Origin: Aptenodytes patagonicus
Taxonomy: Eukaryota; Chordata; Aves; Sphenisciformes; Spheniscidae
Length of the DNA: 64,000 nt
Reading direction: 5' to 3'
Assembly: GCF_965638725.1 (NCBI RefSeq)
Contig: NC_134961.1
Coordinates: 7,656,641-7,720,640, forward strand
Shown: piece by piece, positions 1-13,300 of the stretch
How the letters are laid out: each line of letters starts with the position of its first letter
How positions within the stretch are numbered: position 1 is the first letter of the stretch
The notes under the pieces: model-generated
The model's database searches: none
The model's input: only the letters and a program-made list of their open reading frames with translations
Told to the model about the DNA's origin: nothing
Translations under genes and position numbers: made by a program

Positions 1-3000
1 TGAAGAGCAACATGGAGACCCATCAAACAGATTCAAATCTTCATCTTGACCCAGCTCAGACTGCTTGCCTACAATGAATATGAGAACAGGAGAGCATTTA
101 TGTGCAGGTCAGATGCCACTCACCGTAGCAGCAAAGGGAGAAGCTTCTACTCATAGCAGCTTTAAACTACATGAATTCACTACAAGAAAAAAGTCTGTCC
201 TTACTACTGTGAGAATAAATATCCAAATAGGGTTAAAAATAGGTATTTTTGTTTTTGTTATTGTTTGTTGTTGTGGGGTTTGTTTATTTAACTTCCAAGC
301 AGCTGCTGCATCTTATTAAAAAAAACCTGCTCTGGCACCTAACAGCAGAGTGGGAAGGGGCCAGAGCTTTGTATATTTGACTGGTACTATATGAAAAATT
401 TTCATATTCAGCAATAAAGCCAGAGAAGAGGCAAGCCTACATCTCTCGTCCATGCTTACAACTGCACTGAGTGTGGCAACTGCAGCTGTAAACCAGGACC
501 AGGCATGAACAGTCTGGAGGAGGGAAAAAGGAAGAAGGGTGCGCAGCTCAAACGGACAGTGAAAGGGGCTTAGGGGAACTGTGCCAGAACCCAGACTGTT
601 GCTGTGACCCACAAGGCCAGAGAAGTAAAGCAGCAGCACTACCTAAAAGAGCACTGAAGGTGACGTAGCGCTAGCCTCATAGCTAAGGCTCTGCATCTCT
701 TGAGAGTGAAGCCCTCATTACAATAACGCATCTATTACAGGTATCAGCCACAGTAAGTCTTGTCTTTGTCTACAGCTAAGGATATACGATCCAACAGTCT
801 CAAAATCTGTGAGCAATCACAGAAGATAAAAGTATTCCTTTTCCCACTGGCAAATGTTTTCCTAACGAGAAAAACATCTCACATCACTCACAACTACAAA
901 AACTAAGAGACAAGAAGAAAAGGGGGCATAAGAACAAAAACATTTTAAATTTCCACAAATACATGAAGAACAATCTTGCAGCAACAATTCTACTGTCACT
1001 GTTGTAGACTTGTAAATAGCGATTCATGAGTATTTTGAAATAGAATTTCTATTCCATGCTTCATCTTCTAACGTTTATTCTGTTCATTCATCATTTGGAC
1101 CAAACCAGAAAGACACGGGGCTGAATTTCAGAGTTTTGAGTACTTGGAACTTTTATCAACTTCAGACTGCAGCAACCCTGAAAATTAACCCCTCAGTAGA
1201 CTCCAGCTAAGTGCTACATGTTGATGGCATGCATAATCTCCTACAGCAAAAGATATGAAGATTTGACAAGAACATTTTGTGCTGACCAGCCAGACCCTGC
1301 TCTCTTCACTTCTCTTCTGTATTTACAAGAGGAAGTGGTAAACCCTTAATTCAATATAAACATTCCCTTCAACAAAGGCTGATCACTTCAGTTTAGCACC
1401 ATTTACATGCCACCAGTATTATTTCCACATCTTCCTTTTTAGTAGGCTGCTTGATTACATAATGCTGCACATTGGAAACAAAAATTAGTAATTACAGTAT
1501 TTGGTTTCATTTATGGACATTGTGCTCGGTTTGTCATTTAATGCAAAAAGTGTTAGTTTAATTTAAAGCATAGATATAAAAATTAGTTAAGACAAAACAA
1601 ATACAGACTGCAGCAGCCAGCTGGGCTCAATGGCTAGGAAAGCTTATTAGGCAAAGCACATGCTTTTAGCTAGAACACACCTCTGCATTCCAAAAAGAAA
1701 TCCCAGCAGGACAGCAAGCTTTTGCAACACAGGGATAAGAAAAGCAAGCAGAAAAACTCCCAGGCTGTTAATTACAGTGAAGGCCTATTTCATAATATCA
1801 ACAACAGATCTTTCTTCCTATTTTCCTTGCTCTTTAAAGGACAAAATAAAGCAAAAACAAGGCACCTCCACTTTTGCCATTTTGCTAGCCATGTTTTAAA
1901 GAGAAGCCTGTCTCTAGAAAAGCTTCACCTACCCTCTACTGTTCCAAAGGAAGATGTTGGAAGGGCTGCAGAAGAAAGGGTGAAAATATAATTAAGTGCA
2001 GATAACATTACTTTCAGGACCTAAAACATCCCCTCCTTCCTTGATATCAAGCATGAAAGCATACCCAGAGCCATAAGCATTATACAATCTGTGTAAACAC
2101 TAGTCTTTTTCTGAATTAATTAGGTTTCATAAAATTCTAATACACCTATTAAAGTATGAAAGATGGAAAGGAAGTAGACATTTCAGCCGAAGTGCTACTC
2201 AATCCTGGTGAGATAAAAACCAATCCACCCTCATGCTACCAAATACGGCAAATGCTAAGCCTCCTTTTTAAGTACCTTCAGAAGACAGTGAAAACTGAAG
2301 AGAAAAAAAAAAAGGCACAAAACCCCAACAACAACCACACACACCAAAACAAACAAAAAACCATAACACCACCACACCACTTTAATGGGGTAAAGACTTA
2401 TTTTACAAAGCAATTGGGGAGTTCTGAGAACCATTTCTGGTAGCCAGCTCCAAACAATTGTTAGCGACCTTTTGAAAGGAACACAGCTTTTACTTAAATA
2501 ATTGAAAAGCTGAGGCTAACAACTTAAAAAAAATCCTAAAACTATTCCAGTTCTTGAAACTATTCAGAGTTCTGCAGAACAGGAACCGTCAAGACAGAAT
2601 GCTTTTGACACAATGCCATTGTTTCATTCCAGGATGCATCTTTTTGACAATACTTCAGAAGGCATAATATGCACATTGCTTCACATTCTCACAACAGGAT
2701 GCTCTTCAAATTACAAAACTGGAACTCAAGTTACAAGACAGCAAAGAAAAACGTTTAAAGGTGCCGAAGAACATCTTAAAACTATATCCAAGAAAAAGCA
2801 TATAAATCTCAGCAAAAGACAAAGACCTGATTTTAAAAAGAAATGCAAATGGATTCACCTTCAGCAGTTTTAACTACTGCCATTATACATGTCAGATCAG
2901 TGGAAACATTCAAAACACAATACTCTCACCTTTGAGATGCTCTACTAGCCATTAAGTCTGTGCCCTGTAAGCAAGAGAAAGTAACACGCTACATAATACA

Positions 3001-4295
3001 TAACATTTTCCACTTCTTTTTGGTGAAGACATTAAGATTTCTATTAAAGATTTAATTTTGTCCACTGCCAGAGAGCTAGAAGAACAGTACTTTGATGTAG
3101 AAGACAATTTGCCTGTCAAAGTTAATTAATTACTCCAGTTATTCTTTGATTAATCACACAGAAATTAAGAACGCAGATAAAAGGTTCTCTAAGAGAGGGG
3201 AAATTTTTCTGCAAGTTTGCAGGCAAGTTCAAGTGTTTTTCATCAGTACTGTGAACCCATGCCCAGGCATTTCTTTCTCAGTAATGAAATAGACAGACTT
3301 AATCAGAGCAGGGTTTCCTAACACCCCATTTCTGATAATCAAGTGATAGCAGTGGTAACTGATGAGGGAAGTCGGGGAACGGTACTACCTATATGCGTTT
3401 AGCCCAAGATCTGCATTAGGACTCCCCAGTTCACCAATCCCAGGTAAAACTTATCTCATAAGAAAAATGAAGAAAAGATTTATCAAATATATTCAATACT
3501 CCACATGACCCTTTGGACAAGTGGTTTTGCACAGCAACCTCATCACTATAGTTTTGCTAGAGAAGAGTCAAATGATGACACTAAAAAGAGACAGGAGGAA
3601 AAAAATTCACATAGTGGACGGGTCAGGAACACTAGGAAGAAAGGGGGAAAACAGAACTCTAGTGAGTGCGACAACTTCTTAGGTATCGCTATTAAGGCAA
3701 CTCCTTTAGCACTTGGTACAAGCAACATGAAGTAGATATAAATGCTGTTCTGTGCAGTGTCCAACTACTAGAACATTTAAATACGCAAGCATTTAGTGCA
3801 GCTAAAAGTTCATTTTGCCATTCATGTGAAGATTCATCTTCAGTTTTACGTATGACATACAGCTTGTCCTCCAAACTTTAAACAATTTCATGAAAAGAAA
3901 GACAGTAGCCCCCCCAGTAACATCCATGATAACAAGTAAGCAGGAACAACTATTTGTACATATCCCTTCAAAATCTGTAAATCAGCTCAGTTTTTATGTT
4001 TCGAGAAAAAAATATATGATTTTCTTCTCTATACGTTGTAAAACAGGAGTATTGCAAATAAGATCAAAACTTTCAGCCCATTTCATTCACGTCTCCTTTT
4101 CCTCCACTGGCTCTTGGGAAACTTTGGCTTTTGAAAAGAACTGTCCCATATTTGAAACTTCCTTATCAAATGAAAATACAACTTATGTACATATATACAC
4201 ACACGTACGTTAAAAAAGTGTAACCATTCTACTTAGAAAAAAGAAAAGGGAATTTGAATCTCAATTTCCTGTAAAGATAGTTTCAGAAGGTACTT

Positions 4296-4321
4296 TATGT
4301 ACTCTCAATATTGAGTACATA
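4296..4321. repeat. Short perfect hairpin
   Basis: Arms TATGTACTC (4296-4304) and GAGTACATA (4313-4321) are perfect 9-bp inverted repeats around an 8-base AT-rich spacer that is itself partly palindromic. It lies in the presumed USP22 intron and has no known function. Confidence 0.6.
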
Positions 4322-7300
4322 GAGCTCCAGGAAGCCACTGCAAATTTTCTATCCAAAAATAGTATCTGAACACAGGTATAGTTTGTATGATGGGAAAAGA
4401 TACATTTTTTTGTAGAAGCCTTGCTCTATTTATGTCTACTTATATTAATGCCACAGACATTCAGTAGTTAGCATCACACACTTGGACAGAAACATACCGG
4501 TTTCTGTAAGAGCAAAGAGACCTTTAAAAAGAGATAAATGCACAAGGAGAAACTACATGACATTCATCAGTTACAGAGAGCGTTCTGGAGCACATGCACC
4601 CGACAAATTAGCAGCATGTGGCATTTTAGTAATAACAGTGCCTGCAGAAGACGCTTGAAAGGAAGGAAGAAGATAGTCTGCTTATGCATTACAGGTGATT
4701 GGCAGCAACTACTCATGCACATGCCGTTGATTCATTCAGACAAGATAGTCAGAACTACAGTTACTGTCACATTTGTCAAACTTAAAAAGACGTAACTTAG
4801 ATTATACCTGACATTAGCAAATACTGGGCCCACAGCATGTCCATTAACACTAATAATTAAGATAAGTGGTGTTTCATTTGCCAAGAAAGCATCTGTACAG
4901 TAAAGCTACAGACTGCTTTCAGAAAAAAATGGCTCAGATATAATTTACAGTTTATCTTATCAGAAGAGTTTAAGGGTACTTGGGTGCACACGCATTTTCA
5001 TGTAAAGCAGAACACAGAAGAGACAACTTCAGTTGTATTAAATGTAATAGTCGTGTGATTTAAATAATCTATTTGGAAAGCAAAAATAATAGACCTGAGG
5101 ACTCCCAACTGAAAAAAGACAACTCAAAATTGGAACGTGCATTGGTGGAACAAATTGCTTTTTAACTCCTATGGCAAACGTGATTGAGCTATCTGCAGAC
5201 AGCAACTGTGAGAAAATCGTATCACCTTTTTTGATCATCCAGAGATTGGGTGTCACAAAGCCAGACTGGGCTGTAGTCAGTGACCTCATAATTCTGTTTA
5301 GTGGAATCTCACTTTAACATGGCTGCCACGATTCAAACAAGCTACCAGAAAAGGAAGTCTCCTCTTTGCCAGCTGAAGTCCCATAGTCTGTCTAATGATG
5401 AAGCAGAACCCGCTGTTCCTCAGGACACTTGCTCGAGGACAGCAGAGCTTACTCAGAGCTGTGAAGGAAATACCTGCTCGAGTCTGAAAACAGGACGGGA
5501 AAGCAATATCCAAGCACCCTTCCAAGTACAGCTTCAGATTTGAAATAATGCTCCAAAACGGATGGGAAAGGAAGGCTCCAGCATTCACGTACTTGGAAAA
5601 AAGATTAGTGCCGTGTCTATGGTAGGAAATACTGACATCTTGATGATAATCCTAACATAAGGGGCTTGTGCATGTGTGGAGTTAGTTACACTAACATCAG
5701 CGTAACTATTCTGTGTACCAATGTAAAATTGCCTGCAGCATGAGATTTTATTAAAAAAGATTGAATTGAAAACCAGAAACAAAGCTAGATCACCAGATCT
5801 TTTAAATTCTCAGAAAAACCCAAAAAGCATTACTGGAAAATGTGAGCTGCAAAGCCTCACAATCCACTGTGCAAACAAGTTGCTCTGTTATTTGGTTTAG
5901 AATGTAAGGTGGTCACCTGAAATAGAAGGGCTTTTACAGTTCATACAAAAATTATTCCTGGACTAGCTCAACACATCCCCCTGAGGGGTAGCTCTTTGAA
6001 CATCAGAAGTTCAAACTCGCAGGTCAATATGTAAACAAAAGAGGTAAGCAGAATCCTGTTTCTTTGCAAGGGGTGGTGGCGGGAGGTGCTGGGTAAAGAG
6101 GAGGAAGGAGAGAAAGCAGTCCTATAGAGATGAATTCTAGCTACCTAAAACTGCTGGGCAAGCAGATAATGGGTTGAAATAACCAGAAGTCCATTTAGAG
6201 ATAAATCATTCTGCAGTTCTTCAGAGAAGGGATTATTACCACTCAGGATTTGCAAGCATTACAAAATGGTCAGCTGCAACACCTTAAAATACAGATTTGC
6301 TATGTTTGATAAATATTCAAAATACAGTCCCATCCTCACAGCCACTGCACTGCACATACAGTATAAAACAGGGGTTTGGAGAATTTACAACAAATCCTCC
6401 ATTATTTTAGTCACAAATTAACTAAAAAAGTGGGTCCTTTCGTATTTTACACATTGATCAGACTTCACCTCTAACGGTCAACATAATAACGAAGATTTTG
6501 CAAACTTAAAGCTGACTAAAATATTACAAGAACAGGCCTGGAAAGATTGCCCACCTCCTTTGTTTTTTTTTCCTAACATATTTTTGAAAGGGACTGAAGA
6601 ACAACGCTCTACAGTAGTGACAATCTTTCAAAAGTGGCCACTATTTCCATCATTCTTCAAGAAGACTCTCGGGGAGGGAGCAGAGCAATGGTGTATGCAT
6701 TTACAAGAACACTACTGTCTCCATTCACCTGTTCTTTGTGGCAGTTTCATCTTTCCATCTTTACAGCAAAAGAAGATACTCTCTCTCCTTGGGCAGCTAG
6801 ATTCTGCTTCTACTGAGGAAAAAAAAAAGTGAGAAACAGCAGCTATTTCAAGGGATAGCAATTCTTTATTCCAAAGGTTTTATGCAGCTCTTTTGCTGCC
6901 AAGTATCCTGTTAGAAAACGGGGGAAAAAAATTCAGAGTAACCATTAATATTGCATGTAATTAAAAGAACTACTAATTTCCTCTTTTAATCAAACAAGAG
7001 GAGACAGGAACACTGATAGCCATGCACATCCAAAGAAATTACCAAAAAAAAAGATAAAGGGGAAGAAAAAAGAAGTTATGCATGTGGTCTAGCTGTGCTG
7101 CTCTGACAAAACACAGCAGACCTTGAATCCTCTTTAATTGATCATTAAATCAGTGAACCTGAGCCTTAAAAAAGCAGAGAAGAAACAGATTCTGTACTAT
7201 ACTGGATACCACACACCTTGAAGTATCTCGTATTACCATTCTCCACTTTTCCTTCCCAAGGTTAAGCAAATTACCATTGACTAGATATGTATTTGTTTTT

Positions 7301-10300
7301 AAATATAAACATACACACACAAAAAAACTAATTAAAGTCAAAAATCCATGGCAATTATATTCTGTGCAATGAAATGAAGGACTAAAACCTCAAAATTCAA
7401 ATTGAGACTTTAAAAAGTTAAGATTTGGAAACACATTTATGTTGGCCAAAAAAAACCCCTGAGCTCTACCCAACAGCAACATCACAAAAAAGAAATAAAT
7501 ACGTGTTCTTACAGGCTTCTAAACACCAAAACACATTTTCTCATCACACAGTTCTGGTCTTTCATGATACGAGACAAAGTTCAATAGGGGTCTTCCATGA
7601 GACACTGGGATTGAAATGAGAAATACATTTTGAAACTATTTACAATAATTATTTGCATTTTTAGTAAAACAATATAGATGAAGTCACTGTACGATTAACA
7701 CTAATACAACAGAACAGCGACTGTTCAGTGTACCAGTACTTAATAACTGAACGTAGACTGACTGGAACAACCTAAGTGACATTTTTCTTCTTTTATGGTT
7801 AAGATAATACCATGGAGAAAGGGAAGGCTTTACCAAAAGTAACTACTAAACCAGCCCTTACATACATTTTTTTACTTTTTTTTTTAAATTACCTACAGAT
7901 ACACATACATCTACATATAAAACACCAATTCAATGCGAGACACTGCCTGATAGACAAGACAGAACAGTGCAAAAAGCTTAATGAAGCGTAGGCTTAAGAA
8001 TGAACCAACCACACACTTCAAACACAAAGACTGCTAGCAAAGCTAATAAAATTAATGCTTTGTTTGTTGATCATACATGAACTACAATTACAGTCTTATT
8101 GCTCTGTATTTTGTTCAAATATACCCCAGTTACCTTGGCACAAATCTACGCTTCAAAAATCAATGAATTAGAAAAGCTGTAGAAAATTAGTACATTGAGT
8201 AGTATTTCTATAATTTCTCCTAAGAAATTAACAGACACTAGATACCACAAGCAGTGCTTTTGAGGGACATAAGAGTATACTCATTTAGTTTTCCAATTAA
8301 AAAAAAAAGTTATTATTTCCAACTGGCTTCCCAGCAGCCAATATAACGGTACTTCAAGATTCTCTCTAAAAAAAACAAGGAATGGTGGTAGAAGCACAAA
8401 AACCTTATATGCTACCACAGCACGAAAGTGACAGGTTCTTGTTTTTCAGACCGAGAGAAAAATTTTCTCCTGTTAAGTGGCTTTAAATTTTAATTTCAAC
8501 ACATACCTGCACCAATGGAGAAAGTTATCAGTTCTGTTTAACATGCAACTACACAGACTTCACACAGAATTTAAGCATTTAAAAGAAATACTAAAAAGCA
8601 AGAAGGTTCATCCATATGAAAAAGCTGTGTTCATGCAACGGGGAGGCTAAGTCTACACAATAATTTCTGCTGACATCATAACGTCCTTCGGGGAAATGAA
8701 ACTTGGCCAACAGAGTCTGCTCCAAGGCCTCACGTTAGCAATCTTGTATGAGAGAACACATTGCTGGGATAGACAGAATCAGCTATACCACCAAAAACCA
8801 CTCTGACAGAAACAAGCCAAAACCATATTTCACCTTTGAGATACAGAGGGACAGTTACACCTGAACAGCACTCTGGCTTGTTCTATGCTGCTTGAGTAGC
8901 TAGTCACTAGAGTTACTTCCCTGGTGTATCCTCACTGCTTACCCCAGGGGTTTCCCGAACGGTCCATATTATGACACTCTTTCCCCATCATCTCCCCTCC
9001 CAAAACAAGAGGCTTTGCTTCCAACTCTTCCACCTTCCCTCACTTTGTATTAGATGTTGTATGGGCTTCCATCTCTCATTATTTTCAGTTTACCTACTTT
9101 CCACACAGAAACTGAAAAGTTTTTTTGCTGTGCTAGAAGGTAATAATTTATATCAAGTGGATATAAGCGGAAGACTGACTTGCAGAGAAGCCTGAACAAG
9201 CCAAAGGACAGATGGCATGGGTTCTGTGTCCCCTTCTGAATTTCAGTTCTCTCCCCAAATCAACATGGATGGTCTGCTGGTATCCACAGCTTCCCCTTAA
9301 GTAGGGAATCCACATGATGCAATCTCAAAAGTTACCACATTGCATTCCAACAGGGAAACATCATCAAAAGGTAGGACTCCACAAGCTCTGCCCCAAAGCT
9401 GCGAATGACTGAGGTCTGAAATCAATCAGTTCAAGCAAATAGATAAGCTTAATGCTTCTTGTCTCCCAGTTGAACAGTTGAATTTGGGAGGAGGGAACAG
9501 CTGCTTTGGACTTGAAGATCTGAAACTGCAGTCTCACTGGGAAAGAGAGAAGTAGGGTATTTATCATTATCTGCTTCCCTTGTTCTTCCCCATACTACAG
9601 GAACATTAACAGTTTTCAGAAACTCTTAATTATTTATTGCTCCCAACATACTAACAAATGTTCTTTGGCAGATGAGGCATACTTTTTAGTATGCTCTTCC
9701 ATTGATCTAGCTCGTCCCTGTTTCCAAAACTAAGACAGACTTACCAACACTTTCTGCTGGTTAGGGCATTAGCTGGTATAGTAACAGCTTATTAAAGCTC
9801 CAGACCCCTTACCAAAGTTAACATAATAGTAGAAGTTTGCACATGCTTGACATTGGTTAAAAAAAAAAGTAGTTGTTGTATTTGCTATTAAAAATAACCA
9901 CAGTGCAATCCGCATTTTGGTGGGAACAGAGAACTCATCTTGCAATTTGTTCTAAACAAATCCCTGTTTCTGCACTCACAGAAATGGTACCAGTAATAAA
10001 TTCAACATCTATAACGCACATGGCAAGACAGATTCAGCCTCAATCCATCATTTACTCAGACATGTCAGTGGAGGCCAGAAATACGATAGAGAACTCAACC
10101 TTTCTCTAGTCAGTTCCAAAGAGCTGTGCAGGCTACCCCAGCAGCAGGATAAAATTGTCTGGGCTCTTAAAGCCCCTATATACAGAAAAATGAAAGGCTA
10201 ATACATATGCACGAATCACAGCATTGGGATGGGAGCGACAAGGGAAAACGTGGGAGTGAGGGAGAAAGCGAATTATTAAGTCTTTTACCTGAGCAAAAAC

Positions 10301-13300
10301 CAAAACTGCCTTGGCATACTTCACTTCAAAAACCAGTTAAGAGCTTGAAGCAAAACCAGGGGATTCTTGAGGAAAGTATTACAATTGCAAATCACCAGTA
10401 ACCTCACAGAGTAGAGCAAAAATATTACATGAGATCCCATACAGATTTCTAGTTCTGATCTCTTGCTTTGTTTCTATGGTTATAAACATGTGCAGTGTTT
10501 TGTGGACAAATACATGGTCTTTACGCTTTACAGAGGGATTAAAAAAAGGATTTGAGAGTACCGCCCCAGGCCTTCTTGAGAGTATCCCAAGTTGCTTAAA
10601 AGCTATCTCTGCCAAGTAAAGAGGTGGTTTTCTCAGGTCTAGAAGAAGTCCTTCCTAGTTCTGATTTTCAAGATGGTGTTTCCTATAATCTAGTAGTGCA
10701 AATAATTGAGGCACAAAGAATGAAAAGTGGGGAAGGCTGCATGACACACATGATTTGGGTGATATTAGAGCAAACTTTCCGACACCACATTTTTGCCCGG
10801 ATCTTGACCTATGGGAACACATTCATAATAATGTAACTTCTGTGGCAACTTCTCCTAAAATATAAGAGAGGATAAAGTTATTGGTGACACAATGCCTAGC
10901 CACCGGACATTATGAGATTTATGCTGGAAATACACCGGGAAAAGTGTATTAGCAAGTTTATGTCTGACTAAACAATCAGTAAATCTCACTTCCCTGGTAA
11001 TCAAACACCACCGTGCACAAAATGTAGTTCTTTCAGAAGCTATCCATTAAATAACTTGCATTTTTCTGCAGCATGTATATGAGGGCAAATGTTAAGTTGT
11101 CCTGGGGGACCTCAGTTCCTATACCAAAAAGCCACCGATTTTCCTCTTCAGAGCTCTACAACATCTCAGAGACAGAGCAGCTACTGATGTAAGGGCTTGT
11201 AGAAGGGACAGATGTGACGAAATAACAGTGATGACCTGTACTCTGATCTGGCTTGCAGTATCATCTTCCAGTGAGCCCAAAAAACCAAGGAGCTTGTAAG
11301 TTACAGCCATAAATTCCAGGAATAGAATATGTATCCTTGGGTATTTAGAGCAGCATATAATAAAAATTCCAAGTGAGATAAAATTATAACCACCTAACCT
11401 AGCTAAAGCAGTTGTAACTAAACCAAACAGCATCTTACAGGCCAGTGCCTAGATATACTGGCTGTTATCAAACAAGAGTTCACAAAGTTTCTCCTTCTTT
11501 TGAAAGATCATAAGGACACAGATGGCAGAAGAAGTTACAGTTCTTCAGAATCAAGCCAATCTAGTCATTAGCACATGTTCTTAAAGAAAACATAAAACTT
11601 CCATAGCACCCAACTATTGCAGAGAACACGACTAAAACAGTAAGGGGGACACTGTTTAATTCCTTTTTAAATTGCCCTCACCCTACCTTAAAAGCCTTCC
11701 TTCCTTTTTAACCTGAACACAAAATGGAACTTCCCTACAAGCAAAACCAGAAAAATTAGCCACGATCAGAAGTTCATCTACCTCTTTACTAGTGCTCCAC
11801 AGGAATGTGTTTCACTATATAATAGTTCTTCCTCCCTGAAGTCAGAACAGTCAAAAAAGGGGGAAGGGAGGTTGACTGCACTAGTTCTACAGCATCTGGC
11901 TATGCAATAAGACTCCTGAAATAATTTTCTCCAGTGTAGCACATAGCCAACAAACCTGGCAAGAAGCAACTTTAAACATGTGTTGCTGTGACAGTAATGA
12001 GTTACCACCCCAGTCTGCAGCAAGATTAACACTTACAACCTTGGCATGAAGAGCAGTCTGCTCAGATAGTATGTCAGGAGTAGCGCTCCATGATCAGACT
12101 CGAAAGGGTGGGCTCATGTTAAGAAATTAAGAGCACAGAAATGCAGACATTTGCCTAAACTGTAAACAAACAGATAATTTCTAGGGAAAAAGGCAGTGTA
12201 CAGCCAAAGAAGTGGGAACATCAAGAGAACCTCAAGGTATGGAAGAAAAAAAAAGAAAAATGAAAAAGCAGCCATTGAAAACAAGGTACCGCCTATGATG
12301 GAGGACGTACTCCAAAGAACAATTACAGAACAAAAAAAATAGAAGACAGCCCACCAGATTCCTCCTGCTTAACACAAAAACATTAAAGTATCCAGTCAAA
12401 CCAACCTGACATGAAATAAGCTACTCTGAAAGCTAGGTGCAAATTGTACAAAAAAAGCAATCACCGAGTCCAATTTAGGACGTTACTCATGCCGAGTTAC
12501 AGAGTTTATCAAATCTTTTGCGTTCTACAACAGTACGTGCCATTACCTGTGAGTTAAGTGCAGATTCAAAAACAACTTTGGCCTCATTGGAAGGTCAGAG
12601 ATGACATTACATCAAAACCAACTCTACTAAGGAGTTCTCTGGCAGATTCATGGTCATCCATTCCACTTTTCCAGCTAACTGACCACAAAGAGGAGAAACC
12701 TGAAAACAAAGCTCCTTACCACAAGTTTCTTAAAACAAAAACTGCAGAGGGAAGTGAAGAAAGCCATGAAGCTGAAGAAAACATGGTGGAATCTCCTTCC
12801 TGCTTGAACACTCACCATACTTAGACCTTCTTTTGCTTTGCAGAATTGATAGGACTATAAAGCATGACTTCTGCTCTTTGATCTGGTTTGCTAGAATTTT
12901 TTCTATAAACGCAGTTAGGAGATTCCACTGATCATCAGCTTCACCTCTAAGGCAACTTTACTTTGCTTCATGAACTAGAAGAAATGTATAATATCAATGC
13001 TGATAGAATTGATTTCACAGATTATGTGTTCTACTTCCAAGATCTTAACCTGAAGGAAATACTTTAAGAAGTTAAGCGGTGTGAGTTGAAGCATATGAAT
13101 AGGTGAGGTTAAGGGATTCAGCACTGAGGGAAAGCAGGACAAAAGGATTTAATCTCTTAAAAAAAAAAAAGAAATCTAATTCACAAACTATTAGTAGTAG
13201 CTGGATATAAAAGTATGTTAAAGTGACAGGAACAGTCTAGTGGGCATCACGATCAGCATGGTTTTACATAGAACACAGCTTTCTGCATGACAAAAGGAAA

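Noticed and set aside
12180..12210. Minus-strand CTTCTTTGGCTGTAC, briefly similar to the Cys/His segment expected in USP22 exon 2
   Set aside because: The similarity ends after about four codons, there is no matching reading frame on either side, and no fitting acceptor and donor.
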